Of a stretch of DNA of 64,000 nucleotides, positions 6,221 to 15,510 are shown in pieces. Every line of letters begins with the position of its first letter. The first letter of the stretch is position 1. Origin of the DNA: Lacticaseibacillus zhaodongensis (GTDB lineage Bacteria; Bacillota; Bacilli; Lactobacillales; Lactobacillaceae); NCBI RefSeq assembly GCF_009687905.1, contig NZ_BLBG01000006.1, forward strand, positions 87,774 to 151,773, read 5' to 3'. The notes beneath the pieces are model-generated. The model was not told the origin of the DNA. It did not search any database and saw only the letters and a program-made list of their open reading frames with translations. The position numbers were made by a program, and so were the translations under genes.

Positions 6221-9200
6221 TTAGTCTTCACGCCGCCGCCGTAGTCCGCCAAGCAGGATAATCCCACCGAGCAGAGCTACACCGATAGCAGTAATAACAC
6301 TGTTCGTACGGTCACCTGTCTGTGGCAGGTAACTCCGCCGTGAAGATGAGGTGGTGCCGCCAAAGGTATTCGGCAGTGACGTGCGACTCGTGCTTGTCAC
6401 ACCGCTAAAGCCACTTGCTAATGGCGTCCGGGTGGTACTAATTACGCCATTTGCACCAGTTGTTGGGAAAGAACCGGTGTCTGGCAGCGAACCAGCCGTA
6501 CCAGTACCGTTTGCTGAGAATGATCCGGTTTCTGGGAGTGAACCGGTCGTGTCACCATCAGTAGCTGTGTTACTACCGGTTGGAACAGTCGTGGTATTGG
6601 TATTCGTCACGCTACCGCCTGTTGCTGGCAGACCGGTCGTTGGCAAGCCAGCGCCGGTGAAGATATTGTTAATCGTGCTACCAGCCGGTGTGGTGCTACC
6701 GCCATTCGTGGTCCCGCCATTGGTTGTGCCACCTTCGTTGGTGGTACCGCCATTTGTGGTCCCGCCGTTGGTTGTGCCACCTTCGTTGGTGGTGCCACCA
6801 TTTGTGGTCCCACCATTTGTAGTCCCGCCATTGGTTGTGCCGCCTTCGTTGGTGGTGCCACCATTTGTGGTTCCACCATTTGTAGTCCCGCCATTGGTTG
6901 TGCCGCCTTCGTTGGTGGTACCGCCGTTAGTAGTCCCGCCGTTGGTAGTGTCACCTCCGTTTGTGCTGCCACATTCACCAGAAGTGCTGTCATTTGCAGT
7001 GTTGATGATAACGCTGGTATCCGTGTCGCCTTTAATGTGGGTATTGGTGTCGCCGCTAGTGGTCGTGTCGCCAGTCGTACTCGTGTCGCCGCCTTTGATG
7101 TTGGTGTCACCACTAGTATTTGTGTCGCCACCGTTAATGGTAATATTGGTGTCACCAGTCGTGTTCGTGGTTGTATTCGTGTCACCACCATTGATCGTGG
7201 TGTTGCCATTATTGTTACCACTGCCGATCACAGTGTTGCCGCCTTGGTTCGTGTTGTCGCCAGGCTTAGTGGTATCATCGCCAGGCTTAGTGCTGTCATC
7301 ACCTGGTTTAGTGTTGTCGTCCGGGGTTGTATTGTCATTATCAGCCGTCAACGTAATGGTGTACTTACCGGTAACGCTGTGCCCATTAGAATCCTTTACA
7401 TTCAGGGTAACGTTGTAGGTGCCAGTCTTGTCCTTGTCAAAACCACCATCGTCAACGACCGTGATCTTTGAAGTCAAGTCGCCGTCTTCCTTATCCGTTG
7501 CGGCCGCACTGAGCAGTGCCGGGATGGATCCAGTCGTGCCGACTTTTGCACTGGCGTTGCTTGCGGTCAGAGTTGGGATAGCGTCAGGATCCGTCTGGTC
7601 AGAACCATCCGTCAAAGTGATGGTGTAGTTCTTGGTAACAAAGTGGCCGGCCTTATCAGTTACGCCCAGGGTCACGTTGTACTTACCCGCCTGGTCCTTG
7701 TTGAAGCCACCATCGTTGATGACCTGAACAACTGGTGTCAGGTTACCGTCTTCCTTGTCAGTTGCGCTTGCCTTCAAGAGGTCCGTGATGGTTGCGGTGG
7801 TCCCAACCAGACCGGTCGCATCGGTCGCATTCAGCTCCGGCGCTTCATCAGTCACGGTTGGTGCATCTTCCTTGTAGACGAACTTAACGTCACTGATAGC
7901 GGAGGCAAAATCATAAGCGTTGGCTAGGTCGTTGTAGCTCGTGCCAGAAGTCAGCGGCACGGTCCCCGTTGCGGTCTCAATTCCCATCTGCAGCAGCTGT
8001 CCTGGGGTCAATTGACTAAACGGAATCGTTGAAACGAGTTTGCCCTGTCCGTTCAACTCACTGTACATCTGGACTTCCTGCTTTTCGAAGTCTGCGACCA
8101 GGCTCTGAACACCGCCACCACGGTTGCTTTCGTTAATGATTTCCTGCGCCGGTGTGTAGCCCTTAACATCGTACTTCAGAATGTTTGCAGGTGCCTCAAC
8201 TGACGCATCGGTCTGCGCTGGGTCGTGAATCTGGTTGCCGTTCTCATCAACATAAGTGAATGGGAAGCTGTAAACGTCATGGTCGGTAACCGTGATGGTC
8301 TCGTGCCGAACGGTTTGGACTCCGTACTTGTCGGTCGCCGTCATCTCAACATCATACTTGCCAACCTTCGTTGGGTCATAGTTGGAAGTGATTTTAACTG
8401 GCAACTCGCCATCTTCCGTGTCAGTTGCGGTAGCGTGCATCAATTGTTCAACTGTGAGGGGACTGTCGTTTTGTTGAACCTGAATGTTGCTGTCAGAACT
8501 GATTTGCGGCGCATCATCAACAATCTGCAGCGGGTAGGTCTTCATCGCAACCATGTTGTCACCAGCCGCGCCAACCTGAACCAAGGCGTTGATTACTGCT
8601 GGCGAGCTAGGATCGTTAGGGTCGTGCTCAAAGTACGGGCTGCTTACGTTCACCTCTTCGCCCTTGTGCGGACCGTCAGCGTAGACAACATTGTTGACCC
8701 AGCTCTTGACGTCGGTCGGCTCGCTGTCCATACCCCGCCACTGCTTAGCAAAGCCGAGCGTATCGTTACCACCAATCAACTCACCAAAAGCAGCTGCTGA
8801 GTCTTGAACTGACGGCGTAGTAACGAATTTTGAAAAGTCCACGGACGAACTGAAGTCGTATGGGAAGAACGGCACACCATAACTGTCATTATTTTCGAGC
8901 GGCGTTTGTGGGTGGGCGGCCTTTGGATCGGCATCAAAATCAGTCCGCCAGTAATATGCCATGTCACTGCCATTAGGTAAGGAACCAACGCTATCCATAT
9001 TGGTTGCTGGTGTTGAATCAGTTGCCACAACGTAAACAGTGGCCGTTATTCCATAACCGGTGCCATCACTAATCTTAACTCCGTAAGTCCCGACCTTGTT
9101 CGAATCAAAAGCTTCCGGGTCGATCCGGATACCTTTCGAACTACCATTAATTGTGGGCTGCAGGATATCAGCCAAGGTTGCAGAACTTCCGACTGGAACT

Positions 9201-9418
9201 TCCTCTTCATCGCGGAAGCTAATCTTAGTCCCGTTGCCCAAAGTCTGGGTAACCTGAAATGCTGCCGCTACCGGGTGTGGATTCGTGATGACGGTGCTAG
9301 CGCCAATACTTAGCGCGCCAATTGCAGCCGCAACCCAAAGCTTACCGTCTTTGTACAGCTTGTAATGTTCCTTAACCAACATATGTTTACCTTTATTGTT
9401 ATTAAAACCGAATATCAT
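6221..9418 (-). CDS. KxYKxGKxW / LPxTG cell-wall-anchored surface protein
   Basis: This 1065-residue precursor is exported and anchored to peptidoglycan. Residues 20-28 form the KxYKxGKxW signal (KLYKDGKLW), followed by a hydrophobic stretch and likely cleavage after PVAAA near residue 52. Residues about 60-330 resemble a substrate-binding-like beta region. Three or four Ig-like/cadherin-like segments follow (ATDTEDGELPVKI, TDKEDGNLTP, TDKEDGDLTSK), plus one MucBP-like piece (FPFTYVDENGNQI). A low-complexity Thr/Asn/Gly/Asp stalk follows with about 13 copies of GGTTN-type repeats. The C-terminus has LPQTG at 1031, a membrane helix and RRRRED for sortase. Several extra LPxTG-like motifs precede it. 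GGGGGAG before ATG 9418 supports the start. Role in adhesion is inferred from architecture; the ligand is unknown. Confidence 0.85.
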   Translation of the reverse strand: MIFGFNNNKGKHMLVKEHYKLYKDGKLWVAAAIGALSIGASTVITNPHPVAAAFQVTQTLGNGTKISFRDEEEVPVGSSATLADILQPTINGSSKGIRIDPEAFDSNKVGTYGVKISDGTGYGITATVYVVATDSTPATNMDSVGSLPNGSDMAYYWRTDFDADPKAAHPQTPLENNDSYGVPFFPYDFSSSVDFSKFVTTPSVQDSAAAFGELIGGNDTLGFAKQWRGMDSEPTDVKSWVNNVVYADGPHKGEEVNVSSPYFEHDPNDPSSPAVINALVQVGAAGDNMVAMKTYPLQIVDDAPQISSDSNIQVQQNDSPLTVEQLMHATATDTEDGELPVKITSNYDPTKVGKYDVEMTATDKYGVQTVRHETITVTDHDVYSFPFTYVDENGNQIHDPAQTDASVEAPANILKYDVKGYTPAQEIINESNRGGGVQSLVADFEKQEVQMYSELNGQGKLVSTIPFSQLTPGQLLQMGIETATGTVPLTSGTSYNDLANAYDFASAISDVKFVYKEDAPTVTDEAPELNATDATGLVGTTATITDLLKASATDKEDGNLTPVVQVINDGGFNKDQAGKYNVTLGVTDKAGHFVTKNYTITLTDGSDQTDPDAIPTLTASNASAKVGTTGSIPALLSAAATDKEDGDLTSKITVVDDGGFDKDKTGTYNVTLNVKDSNGHSVTGKYTITLTADNDNTTPDDNTKPGDDSTKPGDDTTKPGDNTNQGGNTVIGSGNNNGNTTINGGDTNTTTNTTGDTNITINGGDTNTSGDTNIKGGDTSTTGDTTTSGDTNTHIKGDTDTSVIINTANDSTSGECGSTNGGDTTNGGTTNGGTTNEGGTTNGGTTNGGTTNGGTTNEGGTTNGGTTNGGTTNGGTTNEGGTTNGGTTNGGTTNEGGTTNGGTTNGGSTTPAGSTINNIFTGAGLPTTGLPATGGSVTNTNTTTVPTGSNTATDGDTTGSLPETGSFSANGTGTAGSLPDTGSFPTTGANGVISTTRTPLASGFSGVTSTSRTSLPNTFGGTTSSSRRSYLPQTGDRTNSVITAIGVALLGGIILLGGLRRRRED
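6699..6955 (-). repeat. In-frame tandem repeats coding for the adhesin stalk
   Basis: Units of 15 or 18 bases encode GGTTN and EGGTTN and are arranged in a higher-order pattern of about 60-80 bases. Copy number can change by slippage or recombination without breaking the frame. Confidence 0.85.
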
Positions 9419-10079
9419 AATATTCTCCCCCTAATCAAAAAAAGAAATATAATATCTGTCCCATCGAATACATTGTAGGTTTCCAAATAGATATTCGGAA
9501 TCAACTTTGAAAAGGCTTATTTTTTTTTTTTTTATTTTTTGTCAGTGCAAAATTATATTAGTGATAAGCTACATCTAGACCTAGTTGACACAGGTGCTTA
9601 GCCTGCCAAATTGTGACTTCCTGTTTAAACCTGAGTTAATTACAACTTGGAGGGCAACAGGGGCTGACCGGATATTTTTGTTTTTTAACGAACGTGAGCA
9701 GTCGATTCCTATGTCTCGATAATCGAATGATACGGACTGCGCAACGCCCGCCAAATCAAGCGCCATCGGACTTTGTTATGCCATTCAAGATTGATGGTTG
9801 CTACTGCCAATTCAGACTATAAGTTAACGACTTTAACGTTTATTCAACTGCACGAATAGGCACAAACAGGCGCTGGGGGACGCTCTGTTTTGTCTGACCA
9901 TAATCCAAGCCGAATGTCTCAATCATTTTATTTTAACGGAGTCGCTTAGTTAAGACCCCTTAGCGATGATAGTTAAATGAGTTTGCTTATGATGCTTCAA
10001 TAAAAAAACAGTAGTTGTTTATCTGCTAACTTCACGTTGCAACAGAGCCGTAAAACGTTAATTATTCAGACTATATAAA
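9419..10079. other. Gene-free interval upstream of the adhesin
   Basis: I see no convincing gene in these 660 bases. A 61-codon minus-strand frame at 9581-9766 has no ribosome binding site and no recognisable content. A run of 14 T on the plus strand (9520-9533; A on the adhesin's coding strand) lies about 100 bases before the adhesin start. The stretch is AT-richer than its neighbours and may hold the adhesin promoter. Confidence 0.5.
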
Positions 10080-10109
10080 GAGCACCGCAGCCAGCTGACC
10101 ACGGTGCTC
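10080..10109 (-). terminator. Terminator of the ClC-like gene
   Basis: GAGCACCG (10080-10087) pairs with CGGTGCTC (10102-10109). On the minus strand TTTATA follows. Confidence 0.65.
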
Positions 10110-10119
10110 TCGTTTCAGT

Positions 10120-11346
10120 CTATAGTCGAAGAATTGCAAACTGATCGCCATACTTAGCGTTCAGCCGCTGGTAGCCTCGGTCCACCAAGAAGATGCAGCC
10201 AGTGGTAATCACGCTGACTGGCAGCAGGTTCGGCGGCAGGAACATGATTGCCATCACCCCACCCGCAACTAAGGGTGACTCCAGAATCGTTGCACCCATG
10301 CTGATGGCACAAACAGCGATGATAAAGATCGGGTCCAGTTGCGGCAAGAGGTGGCTTAATGCAATCCCCTGCGCAGTGCTAGCGAAGAGAACTGGGAAAA
10401 TATCCCCACCGAGCCAGCCAGTGTTCAGACAAATCGTCAGCAGTGCCAATTTCAGAAACGACCGCAACAACAGGAACCCATTCGTTTGCTGCTGCCAGCT
10501 CGTCGCGAGCAGGTGGAAGTTGTGCATCCCCGAAAAGTTGATTGCGGGCGTGAAGAGTGTTGCGAGGTAAATGGCAATCCCACCAAACACGAGCAGGCTC
10601 CAGTCGTGGGTCAAGCGGCCCGTGATGATGTGGCGCAAGCCCACCATTAGCCGTAAGTAAATGCGTCCCGCTAGCCACGAACCCAGCACAATGAGTGGCA
10701 ACCACAGCAGGTCGCGCATGTGCCAGGCGGAACGACCGAGGTAAACAATCACGGACGGTTCACCACCCCACTTGCAGGTCAGGTAGAAGGCCAAGATTCC
10801 GAACACGAAGTAGCTGATCATGCACGGGGTCCACAGACTTTTGTGCTTATCGGCCGGTGACCGGTGCAGCAGGTACCGGTGCGGCGTCAAGATAACGCGC
10901 AGGAGTCGCTTTGTGCCTTGTTGGTGAATTGCCGGCCAGTTGCGGTCAATGTAACGCAGCTTGTCGCCGAGCCAGATGCCGTACAGACAGGTCGAACTCA
11001 CGAGCGTGGCTTCGGGGCCGAGACTCGTGCCACTGGTCAGCATGACTGCGGGCACAATCATTTGCAGCAGCAGATAGCGGTAGTTCGACGTTCCCGTCGC
11101 GGCGAGGTCCGCCCGAATCAGACCGAGCGCCTTCGGGAACTGACCGGTCGTGCGCTGGGTCAGGTAAATCAGCGCCCCAACCAGCACTATCCAGGCGGCG
11201 TTGAACACCGGCCGAAACGTTGGTCCCGGCCAGACGACATCAATCAACCAGCCCTGCAGCAGGTAGAAGCCGCCGAGAATGGCACCGATGATGAGCGCAC
11301 ACAAAAGGCCGTAACTATAGATGATTAACTTTTGCCTGCGTGTCAC
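10120..11346 (-). CDS. ClC-family chloride/proton channel-like membrane protein
   Basis: This is a 408-residue integral membrane protein with about ten hydrophobic segments. Two ClC landmarks are visible: SGTSLGPEATLV, equivalent to the GxxxGPE selectivity-filter helix, and LNTGWLGGDIFPVLFAS, equivalent to GxxGGIFxPxL. ClC proteins exchange chloride or fluoride for protons or conduct anions. The protein lacks C-terminal CBS domains. The start is decided by the ribosome binding site: GGAGGT abuts ATG 11352, so GTG 11346, six bases downstream, is more likely. It reads away from the exporter gene upstream on the same strand, separated by about 110 bases. A single-gene unit with a terminator at 10080. 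Confidence 0.75.
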   Translation of the reverse strand: MTRRQKLIIYSYGLLCALIIGAILGGFYLLQGWLIDVVWPGPTFRPVFNAAWIVLVGALIYLTQRTTGQFPKALGLIRADLAATGTSNYRYLLLQMIVPAVMLTSGTSLGPEATLVSSTCLYGIWLGDKLRYIDRNWPAIHQQGTKRLLRVILTPHRYLLHRSPADKHKSLWTPCMISYFVFGILAFYLTCKWGGEPSVIVYLGRSAWHMRDLLWLPLIVLGSWLAGRIYLRLMVGLRHIITGRLTHDWSLLVFGGIAIYLATLFTPAINFSGMHNFHLLATSWQQQTNGFLLLRSFLKLALLTICLNTGWLGGDIFPVLFASTAQGIALSHLLPQLDPIFIIAVCAISMGATILESPLVAGGVMAIMFLPPNLLPVSVITTGCIFLVDRGYQRLNAKYGDQFAILRL

Positions 11347-11456
11347 CCGCATACCTCCACTTTTCCAACTCCGCCATGAAAACAAATCGAGTTCCAGCAT
11401 ACCGGTTTGCAAGCGGCGGCGTCAAATGCAGTGTTAATCGCCGTGTTCTCCGCACG

Positions 11457-12872
11457 CTATGAATTAGCTGCCGCAGCGCGCCGGGTGCTGCGCAGCAACC
11501 AGGTGAGCAAGCCCAGCGCAATTACGATCAGCCCGAGTGCAAAATAATAACTGATGTGCATCCCCGCGATAAACCACTCCGGGTGTGCATGCGGATAGCT
11601 GGTGATGTGCCGACCAGCTTGCCGACTAATACCCCAGTAGAGGGTGGAAGTGGCGAGCGACAGGCCTAGGGACATGCCTAGGTTCCGGGATAGCGACGCA
11701 ATCGAGCCGGCAATGCCCTGATATTCCTGACCAGCATTGCTCATGATCATCGGGTTGTTTTGGAAGGTCCCGTTGGCAAAGCCAAAAATCATGAGGGCGA
11801 TAACTAGCCACAGGGCGCCCCAGCTGGGTTCAATCAGTATGAAAATGATCATCGGGATCAAGAAGAGGCCCAGGCCGTACCGCGAAACCCGTTCCGGCCC
11901 GATGTGGTCACTTAACTGCCCGCCCAGTGGTGCCGCGAAAACGTTGACGAACGGTGCCGCCATCAGGATCATTCCAGCGATTGCGGAGGAGTAGCCTAAA
12001 GTTTCCTGCAGGTAAAACGGCAAGATCATATTATTAAAATAACTGACCGCAAACACCATCATCGTGGTCAGCACGCCAATCGTAAACGCCGGATTCTTGA
12101 AGATCCGCAAATTCAGTAATGGCGCCGGGGTATGATTTTCCCGGTAAACAAAGCCACCAATCATGATTAAGGTGCAGACGAACAAGCCGATGATCGGCAA
12201 ACGGGTATAGCCGCTATCCTGGCCCCAATAAATCCCGACGAAGAACGCCACGATGGCTAATGCGTAGGCGGCATAGCCGGGCCAGTCAATTTTGATTTTC
12301 TGCAGGTGCACTGGCTCCTTGGGGAAAAGCTTACGCCCGAGTATAAACGCGATAATTCCGAGCGGCACGTTGATATAAAAGATATCGTGCCAAGTGAACG
12401 CGGCCAGGATGAGGCCGCCCAATCCGGGCCCCATGATATTGCCAATCTGGACAAAGGAGCTATTGACGCCCAGTGCGATGCCGTGCCGCGCTCGGGGAAA
12501 AATTTCGGTGATGATACCGAAGTTAGTGGCCATCGTCATCGAGGAGCCGACCGCCTGCAGTACCCGCATGATCAATAGCATCGGCAGCGAATTGCTGAGC
12601 CCACAGCCAAGAGAGCCAACTGTGAAAATAATCGTACCGACCTGAAACACCGGAATACGGCCAATTTGGTCGGAGACATTACCGAAGAAGATGAGCAACA
12701 CGCAAATCAAAACTAAGTAGACAGACACGACCCATTCGGCCTGGTTCATCGGCACACCAAAGTCATGAGATAGTTGCGGCACGGCAATATTAACGATACT
12801 GGCGTCGATGGTCGACATGAATGACACCATTGATGTTGCCAGCAGGAGGGTCCATTGGGAACGCTTGTCCAA
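11457..12872 (-). CDS. MFS multidrug exporter, DHA2 (EmrB/QacA) family
   Basis: At 471 residues this has the length and fold of 14-helix drug:H+ antiporters. Motif C-like features (LQAVGSSMTMATNFGII, GPGLGGLI) and motif A (GNVSDQIGRIPVF, with D and R) are visible in the N-half; TIDASIVNIAVPQL is the first-helix signature. The start is TTG 12872: AAGTGGTGA lies 6 bases upstream and no ATG fits. No dedicated regulator is adjacent. The substrate cannot be read from sequence. A short AT-rich promoter region (12890-12940) separates it from the histidine operon terminator. Confidence 0.85.
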   Translation of the reverse strand: MDKRSQWTLLLATSMVSFMSTIDASIVNIAVPQLSHDFGVPMNQAEWVVSVYLVLICVLLIFFGNVSDQIGRIPVFQVGTIIFTVGSLGCGLSNSLPMLLIMRVLQAVGSSMTMATNFGIITEIFPRARHGIALGVNSSFVQIGNIMGPGLGGLILAAFTWHDIFYINVPLGIIAFILGRKLFPKEPVHLQKIKIDWPGYAAYALAIVAFFVGIYWGQDSGYTRLPIIGLFVCTLIMIGGFVYRENHTPAPLLNLRIFKNPAFTIGVLTTMMVFAVSYFNNMILPFYLQETLGYSSAIAGMILMAAPFVNVFAAPLGGQLSDHIGPERVSRYGLGLFLIPMIIFILIEPSWGALWLVIALMIFGFANGTFQNNPMIMSNAGQEYQGIAGSIASLSRNLGMSLGLSLATSTLYWGISRQAGRHITSYPHAHPEWFIAGMHISYYFALGLIVIALGLLTWLLRSTRRAAAANS

Positions 12873-12944
12873 GATGGTTCACCACTTTCAATCAGAATAT
12901 GTAAGCTAATTACTATTATTTATACCTTAACATAAGCACGCAAA

Positions 12945-12986
12945 GACCCTCGCTCAGGCAGATGATTAACTGTCCGAGCAAGGGTC
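12945..12986 (-). terminator. Terminator of the histidine operon
   Basis: GACCCT, GCTC and their partners GAGC, AGGGTC form a stem with an inner stem CAG/CTG. It lies 24 bases after the hisC stop; the minus strand continues TTTGCG. Confidence 0.65.
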
Positions 12987-13009
12987 TCGTCGTGGCGCGC
13001 TTGTTAATG

Positions 13010-14092
13010 CTACTTGTGTGCTGCCAAATATTCCGCAATCAGTTTCTGCAGCTGTGCATTCTCTTCCGCGCTACCGAAAGTGACCCGCAGCCAATCGGGG
13101 CGCAAGCGGTCACGCACAAGAAAGCCATTGTGCATCAGAAAATCGTGCAAGCCGGCCGCGTCTGGCACCTGGAAGAAGATGAAGTTAGTCTGACTAGGAT
13201 AGAAGTTAAGCTTTTGCGCGGTCAGGAAATCAGTCCAGGACTTGCGCGCCGCGACCACTTTCCGCTTTGTATCCGCGACAAACTCCTGATCATCCAGTGC
13301 GGCTAGCGCCAAGGTCTGGGATACACTGTTGAGGTTGTAAGGCAGCCGCACCGCCTGCATGCTGGCAATCAGCGACTTCGGGACAACAGCGTAACCGACC
13401 CGCATCCCCGCCAGCCCGTATATTTTGGAGAAGGTCCGCATCACCACGATGTTGGAAAACTGGTCCAAAAACTGCACGGCGGATGGATTGTCGACCCCGT
13501 CCACAAACTCAATGTAGGCTTCATCGATAAGCACCAGCACGTGTTGCGGGATGCGGCTGAGCAGCGCCTCCAGCTCAACTGGCTTGAGCAGCGTTCCGGT
13601 CGGATTGTTCGGGTTGCAGAGCCACAGCAACTTGGTCTTGTCCGTGATGGCGGCAACCATGGCGTCCGCATCAACACGGCCATCAGCGGTCACTGGTACA
13701 TCAACGGTTTTGGCTGCCTCAATCTGGTCGTGCAGTTTGTACTCGGAGAAGGTCGGCCATGGTTCGACGACCTCATCACCAGGTTCGAGGAAAGTACGCG
13801 TGATTAGCTCAATAATTTCATCCAGCCCGCAACCAAACAGCAGCTGCTCAGGGTCAACCTGCAAGTATTGCGCTACCGCCTCCCGCAACGCATTCGCATT
13901 GCCGTCTGGATATTCGTTCAATGGCAGGCTCGTTGCTGTGGCCAGCGCTTTTTTGACGCGGGGTGAGGTGCCAAAAGGGTTCTCATTGGCCGACAGCCGC
14001 ACAAGTTTATCAATGCCTAACTTGGCCTGCAAATCTTGCAGTGGTTCTTCCGGCACGTAGGGGTGTAAGTCCGCAACAGTTTTCTTAAGCAT
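13010..14092 (-). CDS. hisC: Histidinol-phosphate aminotransferase HisC
   Basis: This 360-residue PLP enzyme (class II, fold type I) converts imidazole acetol-phosphate and glutamate to histidinol-phosphate. The Schiff-base lysine is in TFSKIYGLAGMRVGY. NPNNPTGT, IDEAYIEF and the substrate-binding RLSANENPFG are present, and the C-terminal Arg is in DRLRPDWLRVTFG. It is the last gene of the histidine operon, 11 bases after hisE, and ends before a terminator. In many bacteria this enzyme also transaminates aromatic amino acids. Confidence 0.93.
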   Translation of the reverse strand: MLKKTVADLHPYVPEEPLQDLQAKLGIDKLVRLSANENPFGTSPRVKKALATATSLPLNEYPDGNANALREAVAQYLQVDPEQLLFGCGLDEIIELITRTFLEPGDEVVEPWPTFSEYKLHDQIEAAKTVDVPVTADGRVDADAMVAAITDKTKLLWLCNPNNPTGTLLKPVELEALLSRIPQHVLVLIDEAYIEFVDGVDNPSAVQFLDQFSNIVVMRTFSKIYGLAGMRVGYAVVPKSLIASMQAVRLPYNLNSVSQTLALAALDDQEFVADTKRKVVAARKSWTDFLTAQKLNFYPSQTNFIFFQVPDAAGLHDFLMHNGFLVRDRLRPDWLRVTFGSAEENAQLQKLIAEYLAAHK

Positions 14093-14103
14093 ATTCTGCC
14101 CCC

Positions 14104-14433
14104 CTAGAACTTGTCGATTGGGCGCCGGTCTTGCGTCTTACTCTTCTTGCCCTCGCGGCTGGCGAGTTCCTCTTCAATCTGGTCAACGCTGATTCCGCGC
14201 TCCGCCATCAGCACGAGTACGTGGTAAGTCAGGTCGGCAACTTCCAGAATGAATGCGGGGTCGTCGGGGTTCTTCGCCGCGACCACGACCTCGGTCGACT
14301 CCTCGCCGACCTTCTTCAAGATTTTGTCGAGGCCCTTAGTGAATAGGTAATCCGTGTAGGAGCCCGGTTCCGGGTTTTCCTTGCGTGACTTGATCAATGC
14401 TTCTAGTTCGTGAATCGTCTGCTTTTCACTCAT
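14104..14433 (-). CDS. hisE: Phosphoribosyl-ATP pyrophosphatase HisE
   Basis: This 109-residue all-helical enzyme removes pyrophosphate from phosphoribosyl-ATP, the second step of histidine synthesis. Diagnostic motifs are [15 protein letters not shown] and the acidic [13 protein letters not shown], which bind magnesium. ATG 14433 overlaps the end of hisI by 8 bases, so the two are separate proteins rather than the fused HisIE of enterobacteria; the frame extends upstream only as an overlap artefact. The C-terminus ([12 protein letters not shown]) is an unremarkable extension. Confidence 0.92.
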   Translation of the reverse strand: MSEKQTIHELEALIKSRKENPEPGSYTDYLFTKGLDKILKKVGEESTEVVVAAKNPDDPAFILEVADLTYHVLVLMAERGISVDQIEEELASREGKKSKTQDRRPIDKF

Positions 14434-14755
14434 CGATAACGTCTCCCTTTTCGTTCCTGTAAAAACAACTCGTGTGGCCGGTGTGACAAGCCGGGCCCGC
14501 TGGTTCAACCAGCAACAGCACCGTGTCGGCGTCACAATCAACTTGGATGTCGACGACCTTTTGCGTGTTGCCACTAGTCTCGCCCTTGTGCCACAGCTCG
14601 CCGCGGCTGCGGGACCAGAACCAGGTCTGCCCCGTCGCCTTGGTGCGCTCCCAGGACTCCTTGTTCATGTAGGCCACCATCAGCACTTGCTTCGTGCGCG
14701 CGTCCTGCACCACGGTCGGAATCAGCCCGTCTTCCTTGGCAAAATCTAGCTCCAT
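14426..14755 (-). CDS. hisI: Phosphoribosyl-AMP cyclohydrolase HisI
   Basis: The 109-residue zinc enzyme opens the purine ring of phosphoribosyl-AMP. VQVDCDAD-like ([12 protein letters not shown]) supplies the magnesium-binding aspartates and one zinc cysteine; [11 protein letters not shown] supplies the other two. ETSGNTQKV and [11 protein letters not shown] are family motifs. ATG 14755 overlaps the end of hisF by 10 bases, indicating translational coupling. Confidence 0.93.
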   Translation of the reverse strand: MELDFAKEDGLIPTVVQDARTKQVLMVAYMNKESWERTKATGQTWFWSRSRGELWHKGETSGNTQKVVDIQVDCDADTVLLLVEPAGPACHTGHTSCFYRNEKGDVIDE

Positions 14756-15510
14756 CGTACCGGGACCCCCTCTTTTTGTAGCGCCCGTTTAACGTCCGGA
14801 ATGGTCAGCTCGCCAAAGTGAAAGACCGAGGCGGCCAGGCCGGCATCAACGTTCGTTTGCTTGAATAAATCAACCATGTCCTGCGTGCTGCCGCAGCCGC
14901 CAGAGGCAATGATGGGCACGTCCACCGCCGCTGTCAATTGCTGGTACAACTTGAGGTCAAATCCGGCCTTGGTGCCGTCCTTGTCCATGGAGGTCACCAT
15001 GAGTTCCCCGGCCCCGCGTTCAACCGCCTCGCGAGCCCAGGCAATGCCGTCCTTACCGGTTGGGGTGCGGCCCCCATCAACCACGACTTCGTAGACCTGC
15101 ATCTTGTCGTTGTAACGCACGTCGATTGCAGCCACCATGCACTGAGCACCAAATTTCTCCGCGCCCTGCGTGAGTAGCTCGGGATTGCGCACGGCCGCAG
15201 AGTTCAAGGCCACTTTATCGGCACCGGCGTGGAGCAGCCGCTGCATGTCAGCCACGTTGTGCACCCCGCCGCCAACGGTCAGGGGCATGAACACCTGACT
15301 GGCCACCTGCTCGATGGTATCGACGATTGCGGGCCGCTGTTCAACGGTTGCCGTGATGTCCAGGAAGACCAGTTCATCGGCCCCCTGCTTTTCGTAGGCT
15401 GCGGCGATTTCTGCCGGGTCACCAACATCGGTCAGGGAAACAAAATGCACGCCCTTCTTCACCCGGCCGTGATCAACATCCAGACAGGGAATGATTCGTT
15501 TACTAAGCAT
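14746..15510 (-). CDS. hisF: Imidazole glycerol phosphate synthase cyclase subunit HisF
   Basis: A 254-residue (beta/alpha)8 barrel that, with HisH, makes imidazole glycerol phosphate and AICAR. The catalytic Asp11 is in [13 protein letters not shown], and the second phosphate site motifs [13 protein letters not shown] and [12 protein letters not shown] are present. AICAR feeds purine synthesis. The start codon shares one base with the hisA stop (TAATG). Confidence 0.94.
   Translation of the reverse strand: MLSKRIIPCLDVDHGRVKKGVHFVSLTDVGDPAEIAAAYEKQGADELVFLDITATVEQRPAIVDTIEQVASQVFMPLTVGGGVHNVADMQRLLHAGADKVALNSAAVRNPELLTQGAEKFGAQCMVAAIDVRYNDKMQVYEVVVDGGRTPTGKDGIAWAREAVERGAGELMVTSMDKDGTKAGFDLKLYQQLTAAVDVPIIASGGCGSTQDMVDLFKQTNVDAGLAASVFHFGELTIPDVKRALQKEGVPVRWS

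Noticed and set aside
6699..6955. CRISPR-like regular repeats
   Set aside because: The units are in-frame GGTTN codons of the adhesin, of 15 to 18 bases, without unique spacers.
6351..7418. Long plus-strand open frame of 355 codons opposite the adhesin
   Set aside because: It is the mirror of low-complexity adhesin repeats (VVPPLVVPP-type composition), with no ribosome binding site; the adhesin frame has signal peptide and anchor.
9581..9766. 61-codon minus-strand frame in the gap before the adhesin
   Set aside because: No ribosome binding site, no rec­ognisable domain, and composition unlike neighbours.
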